From IMG/VR virus record IMGVR_UViG_3300046167_000270, positions 1-61,974 of that record: DNA of 61,974 nucleotides. One strand, given 5' to 3'. The stretch is from a virus. Both the position numbers and the translations under genes were made by a program. The notes beneath the pieces were generated by a model. That model was not told the DNA's origin, made no database searches, and saw only the letters and a program-made list of their open reading frames with translations. Below, piece after piece: positions 23,201 through 31,052 of this stretch (position 1 is the stretch's first letter; the number at the start of each line of letters is the position of its first letter).

Positions 23201-26126
23201 GTATAACTTGTTCTGTGTAAATATCATAAGCAACATCTTGAACTTCTTTAATTTCTGGAGTAAAATCTGGATTTTCATTTTTCTTTATCCTTATCTTCTC
23301 TTTAGCATCAGCCATTATAGAATTATATCTATCAGGATCTGTTTGCTCTAGTAATTTAAAAGTATTTTTAAAAGCTTTATTGTTTCTAAAAAGATCTCTT
23401 GCATATTGTGTAGCATCAAACTTTTCTTTTAAGTCATTTAATAATTCTTGTTTCTTATCTTTGCTAAGTCCTGGATCATTATAAATGTCTTGTGCTTGCT
23501 TTTTTAAAGCCTCTTGTTCTTGAGTAGCTCTATTAAATCTTTTCCACCCATCTTTACCCATGTTATTTTCCATCTCACTAACCATACCTTTCAATATGTC
23601 TTGAGACTTTGCTTCTAAATCTGCTTTCTTTTTTCTAAGTATTTCTTTAGAAGATTCACTTATTAAATCGTTTTTAAGAAGCTTGTTTATACTAGAAACA
23701 TCTTTTATAACATTATTATACTCATCATATTTTTTAGGATCACTAAACTTTTGTAAAGCCATACCATACATTACTGGAGATACTGACATACCAAAACCGA
23801 ACATACCACCAGAAAACATAGCGTGATCAACATTGTCTAGCAAGCCTACGCCGTCTAACATGTTTTGAGTCATCTGAGTTAATCCTTCACCTACAGCTTC
23901 TGATAAAGGATCTTGTATTAAAATTCTTTTACCTTGCTCTTTCCAAGTTTGTTTTATTGCTTGATTAAAGTTTAACAAGCTTTCACCACCCGCAGCACTT
24001 AAATAGCTTTTACCACGCTTAAGTATTTGAACTGTAGTCAATGCTTCAAACACTGCTTCTGCAGCACCATAACCTGCCGATACACCAAACTTAACAAGTT
24101 CATTTCTTTCAAAACCAGATCTTAAATCTTCTTGATCCATTTCCATATACTTCTCTCCAGCAGCATAAGCACCTATTATATATGGTGATGCGGTACCACC
24201 TGAAGCTATTATAGTAGCAAGTATAGGTAATTGTTGCCCCATTTCTTGAGTCATAAACCTACCAAAAGCAGCTGGTCCACTTGTAAAAGCACGATCAAAA
24301 CTTACGTCTTTAGCATACTGATCTCTGCTCATGTTCTTCCAGTCAGTAAATCTAGTAGCTGTTTCATCTAATAAACCACCAATTGATTTAGATACAATAT
24401 TTTCTTCTTCTAAAGTTTTATCACCTGATATTTCTTCAGCTAAATAAGTTCCACCTTGAATAACTTTACCTACTCCATAAGCTAAACCAGCCCCTATAGA
24501 TGCAAATCCTGAACCTACATTATATTGAAACTTACTCCAACTATTATAATCTCTACGTAGTAAATCAAACTGTGCGTCTATGTTTTTTAAGTTGTCTGTT
24601 TCAGCATCAATTCTAGATTGTCTATCTTGCAGTCTAGCATACTTATCTCTTAAATTCTTAGATGATGTAAGGTATTTATCAAAAGCTTCTTTAGAAACAG
24701 TTTTACCATTTCTAAGTTTTATAGCTTCTTGACCTTCTTCAATTATAAATTGCTTACTATTATCTAAATATATTTTTTCAAAGTCTTCTACTATAACTCT
24801 ATCACCTTCTGAAGCTGACGAATTATAATCTGCTAATTCTACTTCTTGAAGCTTTTGTAGTCCAGCGGCTTTTTTAAATGATCGATCTTCTTCAACAGCC
24901 TTATAAGCTTTAAGAATACCTTGCATTTCATCATCATTAGCTTCTAAGTAATCAGTCCACTTATCATCTTGAAGTTTGTTGTATTTTTTATTGTATATTA
25001 TTTTTCTAGCAGCATCTTTTATTTCAGCTTCAGTAGCAGCTGGCAGTTGATCGTCTATAGATCTTTTTTTATTTTCTACTGCTCTAGCGTCATTGAGCAT
25101 TTTCTCAGCGGCATTTAATTCTTTTTCGTATGGATTTACAACAACTTGTTTAGTTTGCTGAACCATAAAATCACCCATAGCTGTTGGACCTCCTCCATAT
25201 ATTGCTACGTCTTCAGTGTAAGGTTCAAATAAATCTATACGTTCAGATTCTTTTTCTATTTCAGCAGCCTCAGCATCTGTAACGTTTACAATGCTATTTA
25301 TTCTTTTGGTTTCCTCTGATATTTTTTTATCTGTTTCATCATATAGTTTTGCATCATAACCGTTAGTATCTACAAATTTTATAATATCACTCTTCATCTT
25401 AGTAACAGATCCAGATCCAATATCGCCATCTACACCGTCTTTTACATCACTTATAAATGTAGTTTCTCCGTTAGGAGCTGTCATTGTTATACCTACGTTT
25501 GTTCCTCCTCCAATGTCAAAACCAAAAAATTTATTTTCATCTGCTATTTCAAAACCATAATCAGGGTACATAGTTTTCAAAGCATCTACTGTAGCACCAT
25601 AATCTCCTCCATTCATTTTCTCATATTGAGAAAAAGTCTCTGTAGTACTTTCATTGTCTAACCAGTCGTGTATACCTCTACCGCTAGATGTTTCAGGATT
25701 TTTACTATTAGCTAATAGCTGTCTATCATTTCTTTTTTGCTCTGCTAAAGCTAGATCTTTTAATCTTTGCTCGTTAAGTTGTTTTGTTTTAGTATCAACT
25801 ACATTTTCATCTACAACATAACTACTATACAGTTCTTTATCAGATTCAGTTACATCTAAATTACTTATTTGCTCATCATAACTTAAATTAATGTTTTTAA
25901 TTTCTGTATCATAATCTGACAAAACGTTTTCCGCAGTTAAGTCTGTGTCCATAGATTCTAAAACAGCTTCGTCTTCTTGCGCTAGATTAATTGCGGTTTC
26001 CTCTGCGGTCTCTTGCTCTTCCACTTGTTCTCCTAAAGTAGCAGTGGGAAATTTTTCAAGAAACTCTTCTTCTCTATTAGGAGCCACATTGTATCTTACT
26101 CCGTCTACAATATAAATTTTATTCAT
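17238..26126 (-). CDS. giant multidomain virion/ejection protein (2,962 aa)
   Basis: Last and largest gene of the late unit. The first ~540 residues are charged and coiled. Residues ~540-860 contain several glycine-rich hydrophobic stretches (for example QLPILATIIASGG) that could insert in a membrane. Near residue 1053 is HEPGHAV, a HExxH zinc-protease motif. Around residue 2125 is a HAD phosphatase domain: VFDFDDTLATT, VFVLTARAP, and YFADDALQNV. The C-terminus is Lys-rich. Its place after nozzle, muzzle and two internal-type proteins suggests a polyvalent protein ejected with the DNA. No RNA polymerase DxDGD motif was found. Frame intact over 8.9 kb. Confidence 0.75.
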   Translation of the reverse strand: MNKIYIVDGVRYNVAPNREEEFLEKFPTATLGEQVEEQETAEETAINLAQEDEAVLESMDTDLTAENVLSDYDTEIKNINLSYDEQISNLDVTESDKELYSSYVVDENVVDTKTKQLNEQRLKDLALAEQKRNDRQLLANSKNPETSSGRGIHDWLDNESTTETFSQYEKMNGGDYGATVDALKTMYPDYGFEIADENKFFGFDIGGGTNVGITMTAPNGETTFISDVKDGVDGDIGSGSVTKMKSDIIKFVDTNGYDAKLYDETDKKISEETKRINSIVNVTDAEAAEIEKESERIDLFEPYTEDVAIYGGGPTAMGDFMVQQTKQVVVNPYEKELNAAEKMLNDARAVENKKRSIDDQLPAATEAEIKDAARKIIYNKKYNKLQDDKWTDYLEANDDEMQGILKAYKAVEEDRSFKKAAGLQKLQEVELADYNSSASEGDRVIVEDFEKIYLDNSKQFIIEEGQEAIKLRNGKTVSKEAFDKYLTSSKNLRDKYARLQDRQSRIDAETDNLKNIDAQFDLLRRDYNSWSKFQYNVGSGFASIGAGLAYGVGKVIQGGTYLAEEISGDKTLEEENIVSKSIGGLLDETATRFTDWKNMSRDQYAKDVSFDRAFTSGPAAFGRFMTQEMGQQLPILATIIASGGTASPYIIGAYAAGEKYMEMDQEDLRSGFERNELVKFGVSAGYGAAEAVFEALTTVQILKRGKSYLSAAGGESLLNFNQAIKQTWKEQGKRILIQDPLSEAVGEGLTQMTQNMLDGVGLLDNVDHAMFSGGMFGFGMSVSPVMYGMALQKFSDPKKYDEYNNVIKDVSSINKLLKNDLISESSKEILRKKKADLEAKSQDILKGMVSEMENNMGKDGWKRFNRATQEQEALKKQAQDIYNDPGLSKDKKQELLNDLKEKFDATQYARDLFRNNKAFKNTFKLLEQTDPDRYNSIMADAKEKIRIKKNENPDFTPEIKEVQDVAYDIYTEQVILDKVASAQNSYGVDIRIAKTNAEAIDLVKNAENLSEQDKAAQIQAIKDGTLNGLDNINGQQFVILENSVKNDRTSIGIHEPGHAVFKEILQTGDGDFSQLAQAISDYLGKEDIDMLNVIRQKMSVGATTKIQAEEFVIEFLEQVDQGNIDFNQKKNKKLASLFGFMSNNTTKEKGFEVNFKGETDAVSFLVGLAKKIGTGTLTEQDIADARSSEALAPTVLSTINSIVSKGPKKQKPKTSKEQEDRNIKYRDIFDKTFRTMTRDDYEKYMLVDGVKLRDGGTLTPEGAQLFEDISRDWIDQVMQLSGFDPELAMTTITGPFLNHLLAMNPETQLTAKNPIAAYMGNYAPFKVGDARKQMAKGAAPKNTVDIDAQVEGRRQFDPVAAEEVNIPEELNFTRESGVLPGSDMYNAILRANELVLGTKLPKLEYVRKKKGQADVLVSLKDVRAILKNKDSISRKEFQQAELDYTRIIKDFRNNIAAQYESILYDNIKESLGKGKPGYDQRLLDLRNAIVNKLSIADLVAMERLSKDKIFTSLDRKNLSPEDIKRYEGTGRLVYSNPKSGPNLYSRLMPSDQAFLDFFKKRGRDEALIKNLAKTYGFDGTMQVMTEQDTIDKITNRNPELNYLVADDVVQVMASAIDRGVQSKLSKEVERQFSEMKNPTANNFGIYMEDKDKLIKLLLDTGYNVGFAKDIKETKKQVRSIIEGIYSDNLSRPEITKLVDLYTPLINKFGKQVVEYEGITDFPLKSYIDGSLNADESTTLNKFWNLKDADGNSISVGNLFTPEGRQRQKAFINVSIPKLVNAYAKQGKSKLDLAADFILFKGGFEDGGLKRNMTYGNESGNGGHVEVFNKELIENNFDIVDYKFKTNKSGVTTLEFKMKDGTTREVLSPKRYAQKTTMDMVTNNMSQKEVDGRNDYSDRAWNFITTYYKTVDKMLKDKTATKENAAMLMKGFNDNMKGPMRAAGRLTYVPTNIDTKGYNNNNVGKLFEYEHGIPSSVMNLMIADAVFGKNKEISLSKLKDSYQVGVISKGFDDNFGNFFKASMPLTYQYGDTPLTRWFNEFTIGGEVTELFNIQTGKIVKESVGPAKLWNSIQQAKQANVTALDNNVVKASMETNEDIIGYAATVDDALNVGRDIKAPVRKIRVFDFDDTLATTESDVLFTAPDGTKGKLNAEEFATQGKTLLDQGYKFDFSEFNKVTKGKPGPLLDIAKKIQAARGTEDVFVLTARAPEAQVAIKEFLDSVGLNLPLKNITGLGNSTGAAKANWLVNKAAEGYNDFYFADDALQNVKAVRDAMSVLDVKSKVQQAKMSLEADINEDFNRIVEEATGIRSESRYSEAKGKIVGAKKGRFKFFIPYSAEDFLGLIYPILPKGAKGNSAMKWFKERLMDPYTRASNNLSTFRKNMFEDFKKLKEDLDVPKDLKKTNKSGFSNEQAVRVYIWNKQGMTVPGLSKGDTKELLDIIEANQNLKTFADEIMKLNKTFEYNAPSESWLAGTITTDLIDGVNKGVRRKYLEEWQRNVDVIFSQENLNKLEAAYGTKYVEALKNVLERMKQGKNRLASGNRLSNRILDYINNANGVVMFLNIRSAVLQTLSSANFINWSFNNPIKAGKAFANQKQYWSDFMMLMNSDFLVDRRNGMRINISENEIANAANTSGNKAQAAISYILSKGYAPTQFADSFAIALGGATYFRNRSADLMKNNPEMTQKEADAQAMLEFREKAEESQQSSDPMRISQQQSSDAGRLILAYANTPMQYARMQKRAFQDLAAGRGDNKANVSKIIYYGVVQNLMFNMLQQAVFALAANSEDDDEQEVKKAIGVANGMADSILRGLGMGGAAVAVAKNFLLDIYERSGRSRPEYVDSIYKLLQFSPPISSKISKLRQAAWNLDSKKRRKKAMEDFGLDNPGYEATTKVVSAVTNVPLDRVLLKMQNIEAAMDEETEWWQSVAMLAGWPEWQINPDGRKDSAKPKPKKKEPLEFIGKGRPK

Positions 26127-26132
26127 ATATTA

Positions 26133-27845
26133 TTATTTTGCAAAAGAATTGTTTACTGTTTGAGTTTTAAGGTAGTTTTGAGCTTCATCATCTATTCCTA
26201 TAGCACTAGCAACTCTTTCTGTAAGTACATCTGGATTATCAGTCATTACATACTCTTTTGTCATTATTATAACAGGCTTGTATACAATTTCTGGATCTTC
26301 TTTTGTTTTGCCTCTATAAGGAACTAACCTGTAAATAGCTTCACTTTTTAAAGGAGGTTTTGCTTGATCTTGACCGTTTTTATCTAGTAACAACGTGGCG
26401 TCATATCCGTTTATGTAATTATAACCTTTACCTAGATCTTTTTGAGGTATATTACTATTCATTTCTTCAGTAATAGCATCAAGTCTGTTAAAGTACTGTT
26501 TATTATTTACCTCGCCAGTTTTATCATCGTATGTAAGTGGATAATTTTTAATTATCGTAGGAGAGTTATCACTAACAGCATTATAATATCTTTTCTCAGC
26601 TTCATATTTTCTTCTATCAGCATCACTTATTGACGAACCTGTTCCAGGTTTAGTTGTGCCTGCATCAGCTCTAGTAATATTTGTTATTTGATCTTCAGCA
26701 GGTACCATAGTGCCTGAGTAGTAGTTAGCCAAACCTTCTCTAGCTGTAGACATTACTTCCTTTTGTAAAAACTGTTTATCATCGTCATTTACAACACCAT
26801 CTCCAGTTAGATCACCATATGATTCACTAAATTGATCAAATGTCATTGATTTAATTTTTTTAAACTCACCCCAAGACATCTCCGCAGCAGGACTACTTTC
26901 ACCTTCATCGCTTTTTAAATAACCACCTCTCCAAAGTTGATCCCATGTTTTTTCAAATCCAGGACCTTTTATTTCAGAGTCTAATCTATTAGAATATGTA
27001 TTCATTAAAGCGTCTTTAACTTCGTCTCTATCGTAAACTTCTTTTGTTACAGTTTTCCATTTACCAGTTGTAGCATTATAAGTTCTATTAGTTTCAGTTT
27101 TCTTTTTAAAATAAGTATTATATCCAGTATTTTTATCAGTCCAATTAGGATTTAATTTGTTTTCTAATAAATCCTCTTTTTTAATTTGACTATACCACTC
27201 ATTACCAGCTTTGTTGTCTGCTACATCTGCACTTAAATTTCTATTGTCACTAGCTAAAATATTACCATCAGCATCAACATTTTGTGCATTTAATAATACA
27301 TTACCTTTTTCATCTATAGAAAAGTTATACTGACTATACTGATCGTTCTGCATGTTTTGAGAAAAAGAATATTTATCTGTATCGTTGCTTCTTGTCATTC
27401 TACCCAAGTCTATATCTTGCTCATGAGCAGATTGGTTCTCTTGCATTGCTGTGGCGTTGCTATTACTTATAGTTGCCCATGCTCCTACTTGTGATAATAT
27501 TTGTTTGTCTCTTATTTGTCTAAGTCTCCAGTTGTGTTTATCTTCTGCAGTTCCATTAGAACTAAAAGCTTTAGTATATAGCTCTTCTTGCTCACTAGCT
27601 AGTTTACCGACTAACAAGCTAGCACCACTATTCCAAGCTTCAGTACCTGACTTTGTTTGATCTCCATATAGTTTATAAAAATCATCAGTATATTGTTGAC
27701 CTTTTCTAACTATTTCTTCAGCTTTTCTGTTTTTTACTTCTTGCTCTTTAGCAAGCTTTTGAAGCACGTTATTTATCTGTGATGCTGTTGACTGATTTTG
27801 TCTTGCAGCCATCTCAGCTGCTTTAGTTATGTAGGTTAATGCCAT
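26133..27845 (-). CDS. putative internal virion protein with dockerin-like motif (570 aa)
   Basis: Gln/Asn-rich helical N-terminus (MAARQNQSTASQINNVLQKL). Around residue 344 lies DLTGDGVVNDDDKQFLQKEV, matching a calcium-binding EF-hand/dockerin loop. Seven bases upstream of the giant protein and two after a likely adaptor. Probably a virion or ejection protein by position; no close family recalled. Confidence 0.6.
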   Translation of the reverse strand: MALTYITKAAEMAARQNQSTASQINNVLQKLAKEQEVKNRKAEEIVRKGQQYTDDFYKLYGDQTKSGTEAWNSGASLLVGKLASEQEELYTKAFSSNGTAEDKHNWRLRQIRDKQILSQVGAWATISNSNATAMQENQSAHEQDIDLGRMTRSNDTDKYSFSQNMQNDQYSQYNFSIDEKGNVLLNAQNVDADGNILASDNRNLSADVADNKAGNEWYSQIKKEDLLENKLNPNWTDKNTGYNTYFKKKTETNRTYNATTGKWKTVTKEVYDRDEVKDALMNTYSNRLDSEIKGPGFEKTWDQLWRGGYLKSDEGESSPAAEMSWGEFKKIKSMTFDQFSESYGDLTGDGVVNDDDKQFLQKEVMSTAREGLANYYSGTMVPAEDQITNITRADAGTTKPGTGSSISDADRRKYEAEKRYYNAVSDNSPTIIKNYPLTYDDKTGEVNNKQYFNRLDAITEEMNSNIPQKDLGKGYNYINGYDATLLLDKNGQDQAKPPLKSEAIYRLVPYRGKTKEDPEIVYKPVIIMTKEYVMTDNPDVLTERVASAIGIDDEAQNYLKTQTVNNSFAK

Positions 27846-27846
27846 T

Positions 27847-28737
27847 TTATATTAGTTCTAGGTTAACGTCAATTTCAGAATAATCAACTAATTCATATCC
27901 AGACTTATCTTTCCATACAGAAGTTTTAGGAAGCATAGGATCAAAAGACATAACTCCTTTAAACTTGCCGTGTCCATATTTAAATTTATTTATATATTCA
28001 AAAGTATATATATTTAAACCGCTACCAGATTTACCTACTAGTTCTATATTTTCTTTTAATCTAATATCACTACCAGCAATTGCCATACCAGCATTAGTTA
28101 TTCCACCTACTAACGCTTCAGTAGCAGCATCTCCGTAAGCTATTTCTTGTTGTTTATAAAAATCTTCTTTTTCTTCTACTCTAGCTAAGTCAGCAGTTGT
28201 TCTATCTTCTTGTCTGCTATACGCGTTTCCTTCTTCAGCAAAAGCAGCTTGTTGTATTGCTATTCTTTGTTTATTAGCGTCTGCTTCGCCTTGAGCTTTT
28301 TGCTTAGCATTAGCGACTTCTTGTTTTTCTATACTAGAAGCAATACCTTTTTTACTTTGTAAGGCAGCTCTAGCTAATGCAGTTGCACCACCAGCAGAAG
28401 CACCGGATGATGTCATAGCATCTAAAGTGTTTGCTAAAGCCATATCTGTTTGCTCGGCTTCAAACTCTGCAGCTGCTGTTGATACTGCTAGGTTTTCGTA
28501 AGGGTTACTTACTTGAGCAGCTAAAGCTCTAATATCATCAGCTTGATTTAAAACTGGCTGTCTATTAGCTCTCATCATTTTAGCTTCAGCTTCTCGCTCT
28601 GCAGACTCCTCAGCTGCGTCTTTCTTTTTTTTATTATTTATTCCAGCAGACACACCACCAGCTACTAAAGCTGTGGCCCCTGCTACAATTGCCGCGACAC
28701 CTACAGTGGCCTGCATATAAACTATTTCTAATATCAT
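27847..28737 (-). CDS. internal/adaptor-like protein with C-terminal S74-type chaperone domain (296 aa)
   Basis: A hydrophobic Ala/Gly N-terminus (VGVAAIVAGATALVAGGVSA, ~residues 11-30) is followed by a long Ala/Gln/Glu coiled-coil. The last ~75 residues are SDIRLKENIELVGKSGSGLN with YTFEY and GKFKGVMS, the pattern of the peptidase S74 intramolecular chaperone normally on tail fibres. The same domain ends the fibre at 58187-59359. MQATVG (28716) is an alternative start; the ATG used overlaps the cupin stop. Confidence 0.65.
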   Translation of the reverse strand: MILEIVYMQATVGVAAIVAGATALVAGGVSAGINNKKKKDAAEESAEREAEAKMMRANRQPVLNQADDIRALAAQVSNPYENLAVSTAAAEFEAEQTDMALANTLDAMTSSGASAGGATALARAALQSKKGIASSIEKQEVANAKQKAQGEADANKQRIAIQQAAFAEEGNAYSRQEDRTTADLARVEEKEDFYKQQEIAYGDAATEALVGGITNAGMAIAGSDIRLKENIELVGKSGSGLNIYTFEYINKFKYGHGKFKGVMSFDPMLPKTSVWKDKSGYELVDYSEIDVNLELI

Positions 28738-29237
28738 ATTTCTAGTTTTGGATGATTATAATTTTCACTAGTAACATCTTTAATAACATCTTCAACGTTT
28801 GTTTTGTCAGTTGGATGTACTGTTACCCATACACATTCTTCATCAATGTATAAAATTCTTTGTGTTCCTGGCTCTGTCATACCATGATGAGGAGCTTTTA
28901 TTTTAGTTAAACCTTTGTCTGAAACTACGGTGCATTCACCTGACATAACAAAATAAGGATGTCTTACTAAATGTATAGCACTAAGATATATCATACCTTT
29001 AGGCATTGTTATTTTTCTAATATAAGTACCTTCACCAAAATCATGCTCTAGTTTTCCACCATTGAAAGTATCTAATTCATCATTTTCTTTGTAAGACTTT
29101 CTAACTACAGAGCCTTCAAAATCTCTTATATTGTTTTGAAACTCAGTTATTTTTTCTCTAAATCCTATTTTATCAATTTCAAATTTACTTGCTAGTGAAA
29201 TAATGTCAGTAAGATTATCACTTGTTTTTTTATTCAT
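28734..29237 (-). CDS. cupin-fold virion-associated protein (167 aa)
   Basis: The central part (GTYIRKITMPKGMIYLSAIH, RHPYFVMSGECTVVSDKG, ILYIDEECVWVTVHPT) has the beta-strand and His/Glu spacing of a cupin barrel. Homologous small cupins are frequent in tail modules of marine phages. Role unknown; possibly part of the tail hub. Confidence 0.65.
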   Translation of the reverse strand: MNKKTSDNLTDIISLASKFEIDKIGFREKITEFQNNIRDFEGSVVRKSYKENDELDTFNGGKLEHDFGEGTYIRKITMPKGMIYLSAIHLVRHPYFVMSGECTVVSDKGLTKIKAPHHGMTEPGTQRILYIDEECVWVTVHPTDKTNVEDVIKDVTSENYNHPKLEI

Positions 29238-29247
29238 TTAATTATAT

Positions 29248-31023
29248 TTAAGTCGAAGATACTATGTACTCAGATCCAGTAGCCCATAATTCTTTTACAC
29301 CTCCTAGTTCAGTACTATTATCTGTTTCTACAGTTACAGTTGCAAAATAACCTTTTATACCTGTCATATCTGCGCCAAACCTAACTTCACCTGGAGTTAC
29401 CGTAGAACTATTAACTATATTAGCTACATATCTATCTTCTTTTCTATCAAAACCAGCTCTTTGAGGTTGACCAGTAATTAAGTCAGTATAAAGACCTTCA
29501 TCGTAACTGTATATAAAAGAAGATGTATCTTGATCGTTAGAGTATAAACCTGTGTTTATGTTTAAGTTAGGCTCTGTAAAGCTAGAAACAAATGATGTTA
29601 CTTCCCAGCCACTGCTACCTTCATAATCTATTGTTTTAAACACCTTAACTGTAGAAGGTGAAGGATTAAAAACAAAAGTAACATTAGAAGGTTCTCTTAC
29701 ACCATAATATAGACCCCTATTGTTTGAAGTAGTTTCATCATAATGTTCATATAAGTCCGCGTTTGTAAAAGAATAAAAATTATTCTTTAAACTATTCATC
29801 ATTGCTGGTTTAAAAGTTTTAAAACTTACCCAACCTTTTATACTCTCATCAAAAGTTAAAGTTCTATAAGTATTCTTATTGTATGTATCAATTTGAGTAG
29901 GCGTATCTTGCATTGATACTAAATAGTTTTTATTATGTATATCCCAACCTCCAACAACTCTAGTTCTGTATGGATATGAAAACCTAAACTTAACATTGGA
30001 ACCAGCAGCTTGAGACACCCCAAGAGGAGAAGACATATAAACAGTAGAAGTAGTAACATTTATATCACTAACTTGCGTAACGTAACCTGGTAAATTTTGA
30101 AATACAGGATTAGCAACAGTAATATCTGGACAAAAAGAAACTATCATACCAGGTGTGATTGATGTAGATTCAAAAGAAGATGTTAATGAAGCATTAGACA
30201 TTATTATAGTTACATTAGCCGCAACAGTAGCGCTCTTTAAAGAGCCTTCAACAACGAAGTTTCTATTTTCAGATGACATTAAAGCTAGTTGATCTCTAAA
30301 GTAATCTGTCATACCATAAGCACTTATTTCAGTTAAACCGTCGTTTGAGAGTCTCATTATAGCATTTCTATCCTTGTCTGCAAAATATTTTCTATAACCG
30401 TAAACTGCAAAACTTTCTGGATTTTTGCTTATACCGTATTCTCCTTTATAAGGAACTATTTGACCTAAAATTCTTTGACCAGCTTGAGTCTGGGTACCAC
30501 CCTCGGTTGTATATATAGTATCTTTATCTATTAACGCTCTACTTACTTTGTCTTCTTGAAATACTATTAAGTTAGTATCTTCAGCATATATTCTCTGTAT
30601 AGAACCGTTTTGAGGATCTGCTGATCTAACTAAATCTTCAGCTACAGAAAATACATTTGTGTCATTAACACCTGTTCTTGAGTTATAAACACCTGAATAT
30701 ATTAATGAATTAAATCTGTGTTGCTGCTGAGGTTGTGGTTCATTTATATAGGCTTTTACACCTTTATCAGTAGCTTTGTTATTGTAACCACCTCTTATTC
30801 TAGATTCTTCAACGTAATAATTAAAATCAGAGTTAGTTATAGTACCAGGGTAAGCTACACCAGGGGCTAATGGGTAACCATCAGCTGGTATTAACATACC
30901 GCCAGGTACATTTGTTGAATTAGGCAAAGATTGTGGTGTTGTCAAATCTGATGCAAAATTATCATCTACGCCTTTTTTTAATAAATACGTGTTAAACCAA
31001 TCTATTTCTATAACTGTTGCCAT
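29248..31023 (-). CDS. tail muzzle-like protein (591 aa)
   Basis: Contains ESRIRGGYNNKATDKGVKAY, RFNSLIYSGVYNSRTGVNDT, NGSIQRIYAEDTNLIVFQED and NPESFAVYGYRKYFADKDRN, a series I associate with the distal tail-tip (muzzle) proteins of crAss-like and related podoviruses. It follows the nozzle gene by 29 bases. Probably closes the tail before DNA ejection. The family link is from memory. Confidence 0.7.
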   Translation of the reverse strand: MATVIEIDWFNTYLLKKGVDDNFASDLTTPQSLPNSTNVPGGMLIPADGYPLAPGVAYPGTITNSDFNYYVEESRIRGGYNNKATDKGVKAYINEPQPQQQHRFNSLIYSGVYNSRTGVNDTNVFSVAEDLVRSADPQNGSIQRIYAEDTNLIVFQEDKVSRALIDKDTIYTTEGGTQTQAGQRILGQIVPYKGEYGISKNPESFAVYGYRKYFADKDRNAIMRLSNDGLTEISAYGMTDYFRDQLALMSSENRNFVVEGSLKSATVAANVTIIMSNASLTSSFESTSITPGMIVSFCPDITVANPVFQNLPGYVTQVSDINVTTSTVYMSSPLGVSQAAGSNVKFRFSYPYRTRVVGGWDIHNKNYLVSMQDTPTQIDTYNKNTYRTLTFDESIKGWVSFKTFKPAMMNSLKNNFYSFTNADLYEHYDETTSNNRGLYYGVREPSNVTFVFNPSPSTVKVFKTIDYEGSSGWEVTSFVSSFTEPNLNINTGLYSNDQDTSSFIYSYDEGLYTDLITGQPQRAGFDRKEDRYVANIVNSSTVTPGEVRFGADMTGIKGYFATVTVETDNSTELGGVKELWATGSEYIVSST

Positions 31024-31027
31024 ATTA

Positions 31028-31052
31028 ATATTATCACTTGTTTTTTATACTA
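31028..31052 (-). promoter_or_regulatory. possible late-strand promoter or operator element
   Basis: Between nozzle and muzzle genes the minus strand reads AAAAAACAAGTGATAATATT just before the ATG. The element AACAAGTGAT(A/T)AT recurs at three other late-gene junctions (around 29220, 37950 and 57745). The GATAATA part is the same as in the early motif, but the upstream box is missing. Confidence 0.3.

Noticed and set aside
17238-26126. Giant protein as a virion RNA polymerase like that of crAss-like or N4-like phages
   Set aside because: The only DxD-type acidic motif found by eye (DFDDTLATT) fits HAD motif I with matching HAD motifs downstream; no DxDGD catalytic loop was seen.
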